The notes: a model not told the origin generated them from the sequence alone. Shown: positions 16,757 through 26,277, counted from the stretch's first letter. The stretch: 64,000 bases of DNA from an uncultured Spirochaetales bacterium (GCA_949292445.1 CASEZU010000070.1:19194-83193), one strand, 5' to 3'. Made by a program: numbers and translations.

Positions 16757-17642
16757 TGTGCTTGTGATCGGCTGCGGACCTGCTGGTCTCTCAGCTGCCG
16801 GATACGCTGCCAGAGCCGGATACAGCGTGCTCGCCATAGACTCACTTGCTCCGGGCGGACAGCTTCTTTATATAGACGAGATAGAGAACTACCCGGGGTG
16901 CGGAAACACATCAGGCTATGCGCTTGCTGAGAGCTTTGAGAAACAGGCGGTATCATTCGGCGTGAGGATAGAATTCTGGGGAGCGGAGTCAATCACGAAG
17001 GAGAACGGCCTCTTCCTCATAAAGACAACGGGAGAGGATGTCAGTGCCAGGGCTGTCATATTCGCAGCAGGCGCACGCCACCGCCACCTGGGATGCCCGG
17101 GAGAGGATGAGTATCAGGGAAAGGGTGTGAGCTACTGCGCGACATGCGATGGCCCGTTCTTCAAAGGCAAGAGGATCGCGGTCGTAGGAGGAGGAGACAC
17201 GGCACTCACCGATGCTCTCTATCTTTCGAAGATCGGCAGCGAAGTCCATCTTATCCACAGACGCAGCGAGTTCCGCGCCCAGAAAGTCCTGCAGGACAGG
17301 ATCATGGCAAAGGACAACATAAATCTGCACCTCGGCCTTACTGTCGAGGCCATTGAGGGAGACGGCAGGAACGTCAAGGCGCTGAAGCTCTCCGACGGTT
17401 CCGTGCTTGAGGTGGATGCCCTCTTTGTCTTCGTCGGCATCATCCCGAACTCCGAGATTCTCGAGGGCTTTGCCGATCTTGATAGAGGCTTTGTAGTGAC
17501 TGACGGAAGCATGAGGACATCTGTTCCCGGGCTCTTCGCTGCAGGCGATGTGAGGACCACACCGTTCAGGCAGGTCGTGACAGCTGCCGGCGACGGAGCT
17601 GCGGCAGCACATGCTGCCGATGAGTACATCCAGAATCTGTGA
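16746..17642 (+). CDS. trxB: thioredoxin-disulfide reductase
   Basis: This FAD/NADPH enzyme reduces thioredoxin. Seen: the FAD loop VIGCGPAGLSAAGYAARAG, ENYPGCGNTSGYALAE, the redox pair in YCATCDGPFF, the NADPH loop VVGGGDTALTDALYL, HRRSEFRA, and the C-terminal PGLFAAGDVRTTPFRQVVTAAGDGA. Length 298 matches the low-molecular-weight class. It is the last gene of the TPR-tsaE-tsaB-trxB operon and is followed by a strong terminator. A second, fused TrxR-like protein is encoded at 24 kb, so exact physiological roles may differ. Confidence 0.92.
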   Translation: MECDVLVIGCGPAGLSAAGYAARAGYSVLAIDSLAPGGQLLYIDEIENYPGCGNTSGYALAESFEKQAVSFGVRIEFWGAESITKENGLFLIKTTGEDVSARAVIFAAGARHRHLGCPGEDEYQGKGVSYCATCDGPFFKGKRIAVVGGGDTALTDALYLSKIGSEVHLIHRRSEFRAQKVLQDRIMAKDNINLHLGLTVEAIEGDGRNVKALKLSDGSVLEVDALFVFVGIIPNSEILEGFADLDRGFVVTDGSMRTSVPGLFAAGDVRTTPFRQVVTAAGDGAAAAHAADEYIQNL

Positions 17643-17650
17643 TTACCGGG

Positions 17651-17680
17651 CCGGTTGGGAAACCGGCTCTTTGTTTTGCA
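17651..17680 (+). terminator. terminator after trxB
   Basis: GCCGGTT-GGGA-AACCGGC hairpin is followed by TCTTTGTTTT, a few bases past the trxB stop. The remaining about 150 bases up to the glgA promoter show nothing I can name. Confidence 0.85.
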
Positions 17681-17811
17681 GGAAATCTTCAAACCGGCAG
17701 TACTGCTGAAGAAAAGGATGAGGGCCATGATACTCCCATGCAAGATGGCTTTCTGCGGCATTTTCTTCAGTTTTCCCGCACTTTGAGAGCCATCGGAAAC
17801 GATGTTTTTCC

Positions 17812-17840
17812 TTGCCTTTATGACGCCCATCGGGGATAAT
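17812..17840 (+). promoter_or_regulatory. glgA promoter, adjacent to the start codon
   Basis: TTGCCT (17812-17817), 17-base spacer, GATAAT (17835-17840), then seven bases to ATG 17848. The transcript should start at or within a base or two of the ATG. Confidence 0.6.
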
Positions 17841-17847
17841 CAGAAAC

Positions 17848-19287
17848 ATGAATATCCTGATGGTTTCAAGTGAGGCTGTCCCCTTCTCCAAATCAGGGGG
17901 GTTAGCTGATGTATTAGGTTCGCTCTCCCCCGCTCTGGCGAAAAAAGGCGAGGAAGTACGCATTTTCATGCCGATGTACTCCTTTGTCGACCATCATGGA
18001 TTCAGGCCGGGACCGCAGTTCAAGGTACCGATGCTTGGAGGAGACATTGAAGTCGCGACAGTCAGCAGAAGGCTGGACAAGGTCACCTACGTCGGACTTG
18101 AACATCCTTATTTCACAGAACGGAAGGGAATTTACGGCGACACGTCGTTCACCCCCTACCCTGACAATGCGGAACGCTTCATGCTCTTTGCAAAGGCCGC
18201 TGTCGGCTATATGAAGGCCTCGGGGTGGATTGCAGATGTCGTGCACTGCCATGACTGGACTGCGGGGCTTGTGCCTTTCTACATCAGGCAGGAGGGCCTC
18301 CGGTCACGGACAGTCTTCACCATCCACAATCTCGCGTATCAGGGGGACTTCTCCCGCTACGACGCTGTGCTCGGCGGAGACAGGCTGCTGCCGGAACTTT
18401 TCTCCGGCTCCCCTGATTCCCGCCGCCTGAACATGCTCAAGGCGGGACTCGAGACAGCGGACAGCATAACTACCGTCTCCCCCACCTATGCGGGAGAGAT
18501 ACAGACAGAGAAATACGGCTGCGGCCTCGACTGGCTGCTCAGGGAGCGCAGCGAGGATCTCCACGGCATCCTCAATGGCATGGATATCCACGAATGGAAT
18601 CCGCGGACCGACAAGTTCTTCCTCGAACACTACTCCTCGAGGGACCTCACGGGAAAGCATGAGCTCAAGGCCCGAGTGCAGAGGGAGTACGGACTCGAGG
18701 TCAATCCCGACATCCCCCTTTTCTCGATGATATCGAGGATCGCGGATCAGAAAGGATACGCGGAGCTTCTCGGCGGGAACCATCCTGTTCTTGAGGAGCT
18801 TCTGGCAGCGGGAACGTTCCAGCTCATCGTGATAGGCACCGGGGACAAGCATTATGAGGACAAGCTGAAGGAGCTTGCCGGGCGCTATGATAACCTCAGC
18901 GTCAGGATAGCCTTCAGCAACATAACGGCGCATGAGGGAGAGGGCGCTGCGGATTTCTTCCTGATGCCATCCCGCTACGAACCCTGCGGCCTGAATCAGA
19001 TGTACTCGCTCCATTACGGCACACTGCCTGTCGCCCACCGTACAGGAGGGCTTGCTGACACGATTATCGACATAACGGCGAATCCGGCGGATGGAACGGG
19101 ATTCCTGATGGATAATCTCTCAGCTGAAGCTATTATCGATGCTGTAAACCGCGCGATAAAATACTACAATGAGAACAAGGAAGGCATGGTGAAGGCCATC
19201 AGGAGGGCAATGACAATGGATCTCTCCTGGGACAAGTCAGCCGGAGAATACATAGCGCTTTATGATAGCTTAGTAAGCAAAGGATAA
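17848..19287 (+). CDS. glgA: glycogen synthase (ADP-glucose, GT5)
   Basis: GlgA extends alpha-1,4-glucan chains from ADP-glucose. Seen: N-terminal SEAVPFSKSGGLADVLGSL with the ADP-glucose-binding K-S-G-G-L (usually KTGGL), DVVHCHDWTAGLVP, TIHNLAYQG, NGMDIHEWNP, SRIADQKGYAELL, and the C-terminal MPSRYEPCGLNQMYSLHYGTLPVAHRTGGLADT. Length 479 is normal. There is no Shine-Dalgarno; a promoter abuts the ATG. glgC follows after 20 bases, forming a two-gene glycogen operon; glgB and glgP are not in the window. Confidence 0.96.
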   Translation: MNILMVSSEAVPFSKSGGLADVLGSLSPALAKKGEEVRIFMPMYSFVDHHGFRPGPQFKVPMLGGDIEVATVSRRLDKVTYVGLEHPYFTERKGIYGDTSFTPYPDNAERFMLFAKAAVGYMKASGWIADVVHCHDWTAGLVPFYIRQEGLRSRTVFTIHNLAYQGDFSRYDAVLGGDRLLPELFSGSPDSRRLNMLKAGLETADSITTVSPTYAGEIQTEKYGCGLDWLLRERSEDLHGILNGMDIHEWNPRTDKFFLEHYSSRDLTGKHELKARVQREYGLEVNPDIPLFSMISRIADQKGYAELLGGNHPVLEELLAAGTFQLIVIGTGDKHYEDKLKELAGRYDNLSVRIAFSNITAHEGEGAADFFLMPSRYEPCGLNQMYSLHYGTLPVAHRTGGLADTIIDITANPADGTGFLMDNLSAEAIIDAVNRAIKYYNENKEGMVKAIRRAMTMDLSWDKSAGEYIALYDSLVSKG

Positions 19288-19307
19288 TACACTAGGAGGA
19301 TTGGAAA

Positions 19308-20600
19308 ATGAAAAAGAAGAAAGCGATAGCAATAGTCCTCGGCGGCGGCCGTGGAACGAGGCTCTACCCGCTCACGATGGACAGGGCAAAACCGGCTGTT
19401 CCCTTTGCAGGAAAATACAGACTCGTAGATATCCCTATCTCGAACTGCATCAACAGCGGAATCAGGCAGATATATGTCCTCACACAGTTCAACAGCGCAT
19501 CGCTGCACAACCACATCGCGAACACCTATCAGTTCGATCAGTTCTCAGGCGGCTTCGTAGAGATCCTCGCAGCTGAGCAGACATATGCCAGCGAGAGCTG
19601 GTATCAGGGTACGGCTGATGCTGTAAGGAAGAACCTCAAGCATTTCCATGACCAGATTGCGGATTACTACCTCATCCTTTCCGGCGACCACCTCTACAGA
19701 ATGGATTTCCAGAAGATGCTCGAGAGGCACATCGAGTCGGGCGCTGAGCTCACGATCGCTGCAAAGCCGATCTCAAGGGAGCAGGCCACAGGGCTCGGAA
19801 TCATCGGAGCTGACAACGAGGGAATCATCAAGAAGTTCTATGAGAAACCCGCCCCTGATATGGATATCTCCGAATACAAGGTCCCTGAGGAGTGCCTGAC
19901 AACCCAGCTCGGCGTCGGCAGGAATGCCGGCAACGAGTACCTTGCCTCGATGGGCATCTACATCTTCAATGCCAAGACAATGGAGGAGTCGCTGAACAAC
20001 GACAAGACTGATTTCGGCAAGGAGATCATCCCCGACATCATCAAGACACGCCGTGTATCGACATACCTCTTCGATGACTTCTGGGAGGATATCGGAACGA
20101 TCAAGGCATTCTACGAGACGAACCTCAACCTCGCCTCAGAGAAGCCGGCGTTCAACTTCTATGATGAGGAGATGCCGATTTACACCCACAGAAGGCACCT
20201 TCCGGCAACAAAGGCGAACTTCTGCAACATCTCCTGCTCTCTCACCTCCGAGGGCTCCATCATCACGAATGCCTACATTGTCAACTCGATAGTCGGTGTC
20301 CGTACCTTCATCGAGGCGGGAGCTTCGCTCGACGGAGTCTACTGTATGGGCGCAACCCATTATGAGACGGAGGAAGAGAAGGCGGACAATGCCAAGAAGG
20401 GAATCCCGAACATCGGAATCGGCAAGGCCACGATCATCAAGAGGGCCATCATCGACCAGAATGCGAGGATCGGCTCGAACTGCCGCATCGGCATCGACAA
20501 CATTCCGCGTCCGGACGGGGATTTCGAGATGTACTCAATCCATGACGGCATCATCGTCATCAACAAGAACGCCATCATTCCTGACGGCACTGTGATGTGA
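19308..20600 (+). CDS. glgC: glucose-1-phosphate adenylyltransferase
   Basis: GlgC makes ADP-glucose from glucose-1-phosphate and ATP, the committed step of glycogen synthesis. Seen: the nucleotidyltransferase signature LGGGRGTRLYPLTMDRAKPAVPFAGKYR, FQDQF-like region YQFDQFSGGFVEIL, WYQGTADAVRKN, LSGDHLYRMDF, and a C-terminal left-handed beta-helix (residues about 300-420). At 430 residues it is normal. AGGAGG precedes the start. A strong terminator follows. Confidence 0.97.
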   Translation: MKKKKAIAIVLGGGRGTRLYPLTMDRAKPAVPFAGKYRLVDIPISNCINSGIRQIYVLTQFNSASLHNHIANTYQFDQFSGGFVEILAAEQTYASESWYQGTADAVRKNLKHFHDQIADYYLILSGDHLYRMDFQKMLERHIESGAELTIAAKPISREQATGLGIIGADNEGIIKKFYEKPAPDMDISEYKVPEECLTTQLGVGRNAGNEYLASMGIYIFNAKTMEESLNNDKTDFGKEIIPDIIKTRRVSTYLFDDFWEDIGTIKAFYETNLNLASEKPAFNFYDEEMPIYTHRRHLPATKANFCNISCSLTSEGSIITNAYIVNSIVGVRTFIEAGASLDGVYCMGATHYETEEEKADNAKKGIPNIGIGKATIIKRAIIDQNARIGSNCRIGIDNIPRPDGDFEMYSIHDGIIVINKNAIIPDGTVM

Positions 20601-20616
20601 TCGCCAGCTATCAGGA

Positions 20617-20648
20617 GAGGGACCGCAGCGATGTGGCCCCTCTTTTTT
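20617..20648 (+). terminator. terminator of the glgA-glgC operon
   Basis: A GAGAGGG-(A)-CC stem pairs with GG-(C)-CCCTCT across an about 9-base loop and is followed by six T. It ends at the stop of the convergent lyase gene. Confidence 0.85.
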
Positions 20649-20649
20649 A

Positions 20650-22548
20650 TCACATCAGCCTGGTCGGGAACCTGTCGCCGCAGCGCATCACCAGAAGACG
20701 CCCGTAGCCTTCAAGCTCCCCTGCCCTGATGACATCCACCTGGGCATCGATTTCCCTGCTTCTGGAGAGAACTGTCCACTTCTCATCGCCGGATTCTATG
20801 CGCACAGCCGCAGCCTCAGTCTCATCCAGGACCCGGCCGCTCCCGATCAGTGATACATCAAGGGGCGTGACTGAGACAGTTCCTGCTGCAGAGAAAACAG
20901 TGAATACCGTTCCGTTCTCTGGCACATCAGCTGAGAAATGCAGCACCTTTCCGTTTTCAAGTGAATTGTAGACAAGACTGTATGCGGCATTCTCAAGCTC
21001 CGCTCTTCCTGCAGTTGAATCAAAGTGGAGGATCTTCCCTTCCTTGCTGACAGTCCGCTCCGTCATATCAGCAGCCGCAGCAGCCGGATGCCAGAAACTG
21101 TCGTACTTATGCTTCTTTCCGCCGCTTCCGAGTATCTCGTCGATCACGACGGCAACCGAACTCCCCAGTGTTACGACCTTGCGTCTCGCGATGAGCCCCG
21201 ATCCAAGATAGCCGAAATAGAGCGCCTCTATGGACTCGGCTTCCGCTGCAGCGCTATGGCGGGAGAGCATCTTCTCATGCACGGCAGTGTAGTTCCACGA
21301 GCCGGACGGGGCCTCATCACAGCCGCCGTCTATGAGAAAGACATTGTGCGCCGTGACATCCTTGAGCATCCTGCGCTCAGGCGTCTCTGTGTAGGTGAAA
21401 CGTCCTGAATCGCTTATAAGCTGGACAGTCCCCAGCGCTATATCCACATGCATCGGTGAAATATGGCCATGTCCGGATCCCATCAGGCCGGAGACGACAT
21501 GAACCGTCAGATCACCATGGCGGAGAAATGCATTGCCGCTCGGAAAATGTATGACGCTCCGTCTCTCCTCCCCTCTCTTCTCCAGTCCGCCGCCGGGAAG
21601 GTCCCACCAGTTCTCCTCTTCCTTGTGCGCCTGGATATCCAGGCCGAACAGCTCCGCGCCGAGATATATAAGGTCACCGGTTCTTATCACATCGCTGTCA
21701 CCTGTGGCAATGATGGTGCTGTCCGGCAGAGTCATCCCGTACATCGCAGTGACAAGCCCGGCCGCCTTCTCCTCAATGCGGGGAGGAACCGCTATTCCCA
21801 GCCTTCTTGCGACAAGAACAGTATCCAGAGCGCAGTGAAGCACCTCCGTATGGTACAGGGGGCTCTGTTCCCAGTCCTCCCCATCCTCCAGCGTCTGGAA
21901 CACAAGCTCCTCCTCGAGCCTTGAAAGCGCCAGTGCTGCAGCTTCCTCATCACCCAGTGCCGCACCTGCGGCGAAAAGGCCATGATCCTGTATCACTCCC
22001 CAGTTTGAGAGCCGATGAAATGCTCCATGCGTATCCTTAAGCTGCCGGATATGGCAGCCAAGCGACTCCTTCATCCTCTGGACAACATCCGGAGGAAGCG
22101 GGGATGTGCTCTCAAAGAGCTCAATGCTCCGCAGCCAGTTCTCAGGCCGGATTCCTGTCTCGAGGCTCCTCCAGCTGGTGCCGAGATACTGCTCTGAATA
22201 TGAGGTGTTATCAAGGAATGAGGTGATGTATCTGATGAACGCATCCCTGTATTCCTCTTTTCCCGAGAGCACATATGCCTTGGCGAGATTCAGCAGCATG
22301 CTGTGCCGGTTGAGGGCATAGAGCCACTCCTGATCGCTCTCAAAGATCCCGTCCGGAACCTTGTTCCACACACTGTCCCTGAACGGAACAGGCACATAGC
22401 ACCTCTCCATCTCATAATGTGCCCTGTGGCAGATTATCCCTGAAGCTGTCTCATCCGCCCAGGAAATTATCTCCTCAGCCGCTTCTGACGCATGTTCCCT
22501 GATACCGCGTGCGGCTGCAGCTGCATCCTCTATGTATATTCTCCTCAT
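20650..22548 (-). CDS. heparinase II/III-family polysaccharide lyase
   Basis: This 632-residue protein has an N-terminal (alpha/alpha) toroid (about 30-330) and a C-terminal beta-sandwich (about 340-630) as in heparinase II/III-like lyases, which cleave uronic-acid glycans by beta-elimination. Supporting segments: SWRSLETGIRPENWL, HRLSNWGVIQDHGL (Asn/His), EDGEDWEQSPLYHTEVLH (Glu, Tyr, His region), and HGHISPMHVDIAL with ISDSGRFTY, typical of the heparinase II/III domain. I see no signal peptide, so it probably acts in the cytoplasm on imported oligosaccharides. AGGAGG precedes ATG 22548. It is divergent from a GH88 hydrolase, the usual next enzyme for unsaturated uronides. Exact substrate unknown. 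Confidence 0.82.
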   Translation of the reverse strand: MRRIYIEDAAAAARGIREHASEAAEEIISWADETASGIICHRAHYEMERCYVPVPFRDSVWNKVPDGIFESDQEWLYALNRHSMLLNLAKAYVLSGKEEYRDAFIRYITSFLDNTSYSEQYLGTSWRSLETGIRPENWLRSIELFESTSPLPPDVVQRMKESLGCHIRQLKDTHGAFHRLSNWGVIQDHGLFAAGAALGDEEAAALALSRLEEELVFQTLEDGEDWEQSPLYHTEVLHCALDTVLVARRLGIAVPPRIEEKAAGLVTAMYGMTLPDSTIIATGDSDVIRTGDLIYLGAELFGLDIQAHKEEENWWDLPGGGLEKRGEERRSVIHFPSGNAFLRHGDLTVHVVSGLMGSGHGHISPMHVDIALGTVQLISDSGRFTYTETPERRMLKDVTAHNVFLIDGGCDEAPSGSWNYTAVHEKMLSRHSAAAEAESIEALYFGYLGSGLIARRKVVTLGSSVAVVIDEILGSGGKKHKYDSFWHPAAAAADMTERTVSKEGKILHFDSTAGRAELENAAYSLVYNSLENGKVLHFSADVPENGTVFTVFSAAGTVSVTPLDVSLIGSGRVLDETEAAAVRIESGDEKWTVLSRSREIDAQVDVIRAGELEGYGRLLVMRCGDRFPTRLM

Positions 22549-22601
22549 CTGCTCCCTCCTGAGCCTGAATTATGATAACATCCTTTCATAAGGAATTTGC
22601 T

Positions 22602-23765
22602 ATGGATATCGATGAACTTAAACCAATAACTGAGGAAATGCTGGACAAAGCAGTAAAAGAATCAACTGCTGTGCTGAAGCTCTATCTGAATGATTTCACA
22701 GATGATTTCAGATACAGCCACAGTGTCGGCAATTTCTATGAGAAGAGCGCGAATGTGGAGTGGACGACAGGATTCAACACAGGTGAATACTGGCTTGCGT
22801 ATGAGCTCACCGGAGATGAAGATTTCAGCCGTGCCGCACTGAAGGAAGTCGATTCATTTGCTGAAAGAATCGAGAAGAGGATCGATGTGGATCATCATGA
22901 TATGGGATTCCTGTACTCCCCTTCATGCGTCGCCGCCTTCATGCTCAAGGGAAGCGAGAAAGGAAAGGAGGCCGCACTGCTTGCTGCGGACAATCTCATA
23001 TCCCGTTTTCAGGAGAAGGGAGAGTTCATCCAGGCATGGGGGCAGAAAGGGAACCCCAATGAATACCGCCTGATCATAGACTGCCTTCTCAATCTTCCCC
23101 TCCTCTTCTGGGCGACAGAGACCACGGGAGACGGGAAATACAGGGAGATTGCCGAGAAGCACTTCCGCACCGCGATAAACTGCGTGCTCCGTCCCGATGA
23201 CTCGACATACCACACCTATTACTTCGATCCGGAAACAGGAAAGCCGGTACGCGGCGTCACCGCACAGGGCAACAGGGATGGCTCGGCATGGGCCCGCGGT
23301 CAGGCATGGGGCGTCTATGGAAGCATACTCGCCTACCGCCATACAGGCGACAGCAAGGCACTCGAGGTATTCAGGAGAGCGCTCTCCTTCTTCCTCTCAC
23401 ATCTTCCTGAGGACATCATTCCTTACTGGGACTTCGACTTCACGAATCCCAGCACGGAGCCGCGCGACTCATCGGCACTGGCCGTAGCGATCTGCGGCAT
23501 GCTCGAGGGAGCGGATGCGATCGGAGGCGAAGAGGGAAAGAAACTGAGGGATGAAGCGGAGAAGCTGATGGTCCCGCTCTATGAGAAATGTGCCGTGAAA
23601 GATCCGCAGGAATCAAACGGCCTTCTTCTCCATGGAACATACGCCAGAAAGAGCCAGTGGAATACCTGCACTGACAGAGGCGTGGATGAATGCAATCTAT
23701 GGGGAGATTACTATTATCTCGAAGCCCTCAGAAGGCTCAGGGGAAAATGGAATCCGTACTGGTGA
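22602..23765 (+). CDS. GH88-family unsaturated glucuronyl hydrolase
   Basis: GH88 enzymes hydrate and release the 4,5-unsaturated uronic acid left at the chain end by polysaccharide lyases. Seen: DVDHHDMGFLY (first catalytic Asp), LIIDCLLNLPLLFWA (second Asp), and RDGSAWARGQAWGVYG, all family hallmarks. The product is 387 residues from ATG 22602, which has AAGGAA upstream; the in-frame ATG at 22572 overlaps the probable promoter and adds non-homologous residues. No signal peptide, so cytoplasmic. The divergent heparinase-type lyase gene suggests joint control from the 53-base shared region. Confidence 0.93.
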   Translation: MDIDELKPITEEMLDKAVKESTAVLKLYLNDFTDDFRYSHSVGNFYEKSANVEWTTGFNTGEYWLAYELTGDEDFSRAALKEVDSFAERIEKRIDVDHHDMGFLYSPSCVAAFMLKGSEKGKEAALLAADNLISRFQEKGEFIQAWGQKGNPNEYRLIIDCLLNLPLLFWATETTGDGKYREIAEKHFRTAINCVLRPDDSTYHTYYFDPETGKPVRGVTAQGNRDGSAWARGQAWGVYGSILAYRHTGDSKALEVFRRALSFFLSHLPEDIIPYWDFDFTNPSTEPRDSSALAVAICGMLEGADAIGGEEGKKLRDEAEKLMVPLYEKCAVKDPQESNGLLLHGTYARKSQWNTCTDRGVDECNLWGDYYYLEALRRLRGKWNPYW

Positions 23766-23772
23766 GACAGCA

Positions 23773-23799
23773 ATGCCGCCGGAAATCAGCCGGCGGCAT
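23773..23799. terminator. bidirectional hairpin between GH88 and the TrxR-like gene
   Basis: A perfect 10-bp inverted repeat (ATGCCGCCGG/CCGGCGGCAT) lies in the 54-base gap between the two convergent genes. The T-runs on both sides are short. Confidence 0.7.
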
Positions 23800-23819
23800 T
23801 ATTGCAGTCCGATAAAGTC

Positions 23820-25037
23820 TCAGAGGACTTTCTCCACCTCTGAAAGCACGGAATTGTTGAATGGAGCCGCAAAGAGCTTCTCACCGCTTCTGAATACCAT
23901 GACAGATGGGACATCCGGTGCTCCGAGAATCTTCTGGAGCTTGTCACTCTTATAGACATCAACCACCTCGAGTGAACAGCTCCCCTCATGGCTCTTCGCG
24001 AATTCCTCGACAAGAGTCAGACAGTTCCTGTCATTCTGCTCCGAGGCATTGTAGAAGTAGCAGAGGACAGTACCCTCACGGAGGATACCGTTTCTGAGCG
24101 TGTTGATCTCATCGACGTAGCGCTCTGCCATATAACCTGCGACAGCCCCGTCACCGACGCTGGTGGAGACCTGGCGGAGAGTCTTGTGCCGTACATCGCC
24201 TGCTGCGAAGATACCGGGGACATTCGTCTCCATATCCTCATTTGTCAGGATGTAGCCGCGGTTGTCGAGATTGACGAGATCCTTGAAGATCGCCGTGTTC
24301 GGAAGATATCCGATGAAGAGGAAGCAGCCATCGACATCGACGGGCATCAGCTCACCTGTCTTGAGATTCTTGAGAACGACAGTCCTCAGAAGCTCATCGC
24401 CCTCGAATGAGTTGACTGCAGAGTTCCAGATGAACTTCATCTTCTCATTCTTGAGAGCCTTCTCCCTGGCGACCTCATTGGCATCCATGATGCCCTCATC
24501 GTGGATGACGGAGACAATGACCTCGGAGGCGAAGCGCGTGAGGAACATGCCCTCCTCAATGGCGGCGTCGCCTGAACCGATCGCCATCACCTTCTTGCCG
24601 GTGTAGCGTGCGGCATCGCATGTGGCGCAGAATGAAATGCCCTTGTCGCAGTAGATATCCTCATTCTTCGCACCGGTAAGACGCGGCCTTCCGCCAGTGG
24701 CGATGATGACAGCCTTCACATGATAATCCGTGCGGAATGTGGAAACGACCTTGTAGCTCTGTCTGTCCTCCACTCCTTTGACATCAGTCAGCTTCACCTT
24801 GACGCCGAACTTCCTGAACTGCTTGTCCATGAGCTTCATGAGCTCGGTGCCGTCGATGCCTTCAGGGAAGCCCGGATAGTTCTCGATCTCGCGGGTATAG
24901 GTGGCGAGTCCTCCGATGAGGGATTTCTCGATGAGAATTGTCTTGAGCCTTGCGCGTCCGGCGTAGAGGGCCGCGGTCATTCCCGCAGCGCCTCCGCCGA
25001 TAACGGCGACATCATATTCTTCTATTCTCTTCTCCAT
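23820..25037 (-). CDS. thioredoxin reductase-like protein fused to a thioredoxin-fold domain
   Basis: Residues 1 to about 310 are a TrxR-type flavoprotein: VIGGGAAGMTAALYAGRARLK, ENYPGFPEGIDG, redox pair in FCATCDAARY, SGDAAIEEGMFL, and PGIFAAGDVRHKTLRQVSTSVGDGA. Residues about 320-405 look like a thioredoxin fold (VLCYFYNAS, LVEEFAKSHEG, VVDVYKSDKLQKIL, cis-Pro region VPSVMVF) but the CxxC is missing (NASEQNDRNC keeps one Cys). Start ATG 25037 is where homology begins and sits 7 bases after the transporter stop. It is the last gene of tusA-YeeE/YedE-TrxR, so it probably supplies electrons in sulfur handling; the exact partner is inferred. Confidence 0.87.
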   Translation of the reverse strand: MEKRIEEYDVAVIGGGAAGMTAALYAGRARLKTILIEKSLIGGLATYTREIENYPGFPEGIDGTELMKLMDKQFRKFGVKVKLTDVKGVEDRQSYKVVSTFRTDYHVKAVIIATGGRPRLTGAKNEDIYCDKGISFCATCDAARYTGKKVMAIGSGDAAIEEGMFLTRFASEVIVSVIHDEGIMDANEVAREKALKNEKMKFIWNSAVNSFEGDELLRTVVLKNLKTGELMPVDVDGCFLFIGYLPNTAIFKDLVNLDNRGYILTNEDMETNVPGIFAAGDVRHKTLRQVSTSVGDGAVAGYMAERYVDEINTLRNGILREGTVLCYFYNASEQNDRNCLTLVEEFAKSHEGSCSLEVVDVYKSDKLQKILGAPDVPSVMVFRSGEKLFAAPFNNSVLSEVEKVL

Positions 25038-25044
25038 ATGCGCC

Positions 25045-26268
25045 TCAGCTGTGAGCATTCCTCTCAGCAATCTTCTTCTGTTCCCACCAGTAGGCAAGAA
25101 CCCACAGTCCGAGGAGGACAAGAAGCTGCACGAAGAGAGCCGGCATCAGGCCGCCGAAAGCCTGGGGAAGATAGACGGGGGAACCGGCCTTGAAGAATGT
25201 TCCCTTCGTCGCGAGGTTGAAGACCTCTCCGAGCGCTGAACCGCATGCGAAGAAGACGAATGCGATATAGTTCTGGAGATATCCCTCTCCCATTCTGACG
25301 AATGTTCCGGAAGCACAGCCGCCGGCAAGAACAGCTCCGATTCCGAAAACGAAGGAACCGAGGACGAGCGAGAGGTTCACGGCACCGCCTGGTGTTGACT
25401 CGAGCTTCGAGAGATCGATCCCATACTTTGAGGCATGGATGCCTAAGAAAAGGATCGTGGAAAGCGCAAGCGCCACGATGACAGCACGCGTGAGCTTTGT
25501 CTCACCAGTAAGGCCAGGGTCGCGGTATGCTGCGGTGAAGCAGAAGCGTGAACGCTGCATCACATATCCCAGTCCGATGCCGATGAAGATGATTCCAGGT
25601 ACGGCAGGATAGGAAGGCGCCACCACGAAGCTGACGATCACGACAGCAAGCGCAAGCACGGCACCGAGCGTGATCTGGATGATCTTCCTCTGCCTTCTCT
25701 GCTCCGGTGTCAGGCGCTTCCTGTTAGGACGCTTGTTGCTCACAGGCGGCTCGAAGAAAGCCCTGAGGAGCCTTCCGCCCACTGTTGCGCCGATGAAGAC
25801 GAAGAGGAGGAAAATCCATCCCGAGAGATTGAACTGCGGGAGCGATGAGAAAAGGCCGCCGATGTTGCATCCGCCGGCGATCTTGGCGCCGAAGCCCATG
25901 CAGAGGCCGCCGATCACTGCAGCAGCAACCTGTTTCCAGTGCTTGATCTTCCTGATCTTCCACTGGGCGGCCAAGAGGCAGGATATGAGAGCTCCGAGAA
26001 GGAGTCCGATATCCGTCATGGAAGCCTGGTTTCCGAAGAACTTGTATCCGGAGAGGCTGCCGTTGTAGATAGCCCAGCTGTCTGTGTCGATACCGAAAAG
26101 TCCCACGAACTTTCCGAACCATGTGAAGAACGGACCGGAGGCACCCCATGTTCCGCTGAATACAGCCATGGAAAGTGCGAGGATTGTGATCATCACGGCT
26201 CCGGTATAGTAAGACCATTCGTTCTTCAGGAGCCTTTCATAAAGTGTTGGATTCTTCTGTTCTTCCAT
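25045..26268 (-). CDS. YeeE/YedE-family sulfur-compound transporter
   Basis: This is a 407-residue inner-membrane protein with about nine to ten hydrophobic helices. It carries the family's conserved Cys motifs: KIAGGCNIGGLFSSLPQ, RSRFCFTAAYRD and LAGGCASGTFVRMGEGY. In the YeeE/TsuA branch such Cys residues pass thiosulfate across the membrane; related YedE proteins are linked to sulfur or selenium. A basic cytoplasmic loop (KRPNRKRLTPEQRRQRK) splits the two halves. It follows tusA by 9 bases and precedes the TrxR-like gene by 7 bases. Substrate (thiosulfate versus another sulfur species) cannot be fixed from sequence alone. Confidence 0.92.
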   Translation of the reverse strand: MEEQKNPTLYERLLKNEWSYYTGAVMITILALSMAVFSGTWGASGPFFTWFGKFVGLFGIDTDSWAIYNGSLSGYKFFGNQASMTDIGLLLGALISCLLAAQWKIRKIKHWKQVAAAVIGGLCMGFGAKIAGGCNIGGLFSSLPQFNLSGWIFLLFVFIGATVGGRLLRAFFEPPVSNKRPNRKRLTPEQRRQRKIIQITLGAVLALAVVIVSFVVAPSYPAVPGIIFIGIGLGYVMQRSRFCFTAAYRDPGLTGETKLTRAVIVALALSTILFLGIHASKYGIDLSKLESTPGGAVNLSLVLGSFVFGIGAVLAGGCASGTFVRMGEGYLQNYIAFVFFACGSALGEVFNLATKGTFFKAGSPVYLPQAFGGLMPALFVQLLVLLGLWVLAYWWEQKKIAERNAHS

Positions 26269-26277
26269 TTCCGTTCC

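Noticed and set aside
17681..17811. Possible riboswitch or small gene between trxB and glgA
   Set aside because: I found no conserved riboswitch core and no convincing start with ribosome site; only a few weak hairpins.
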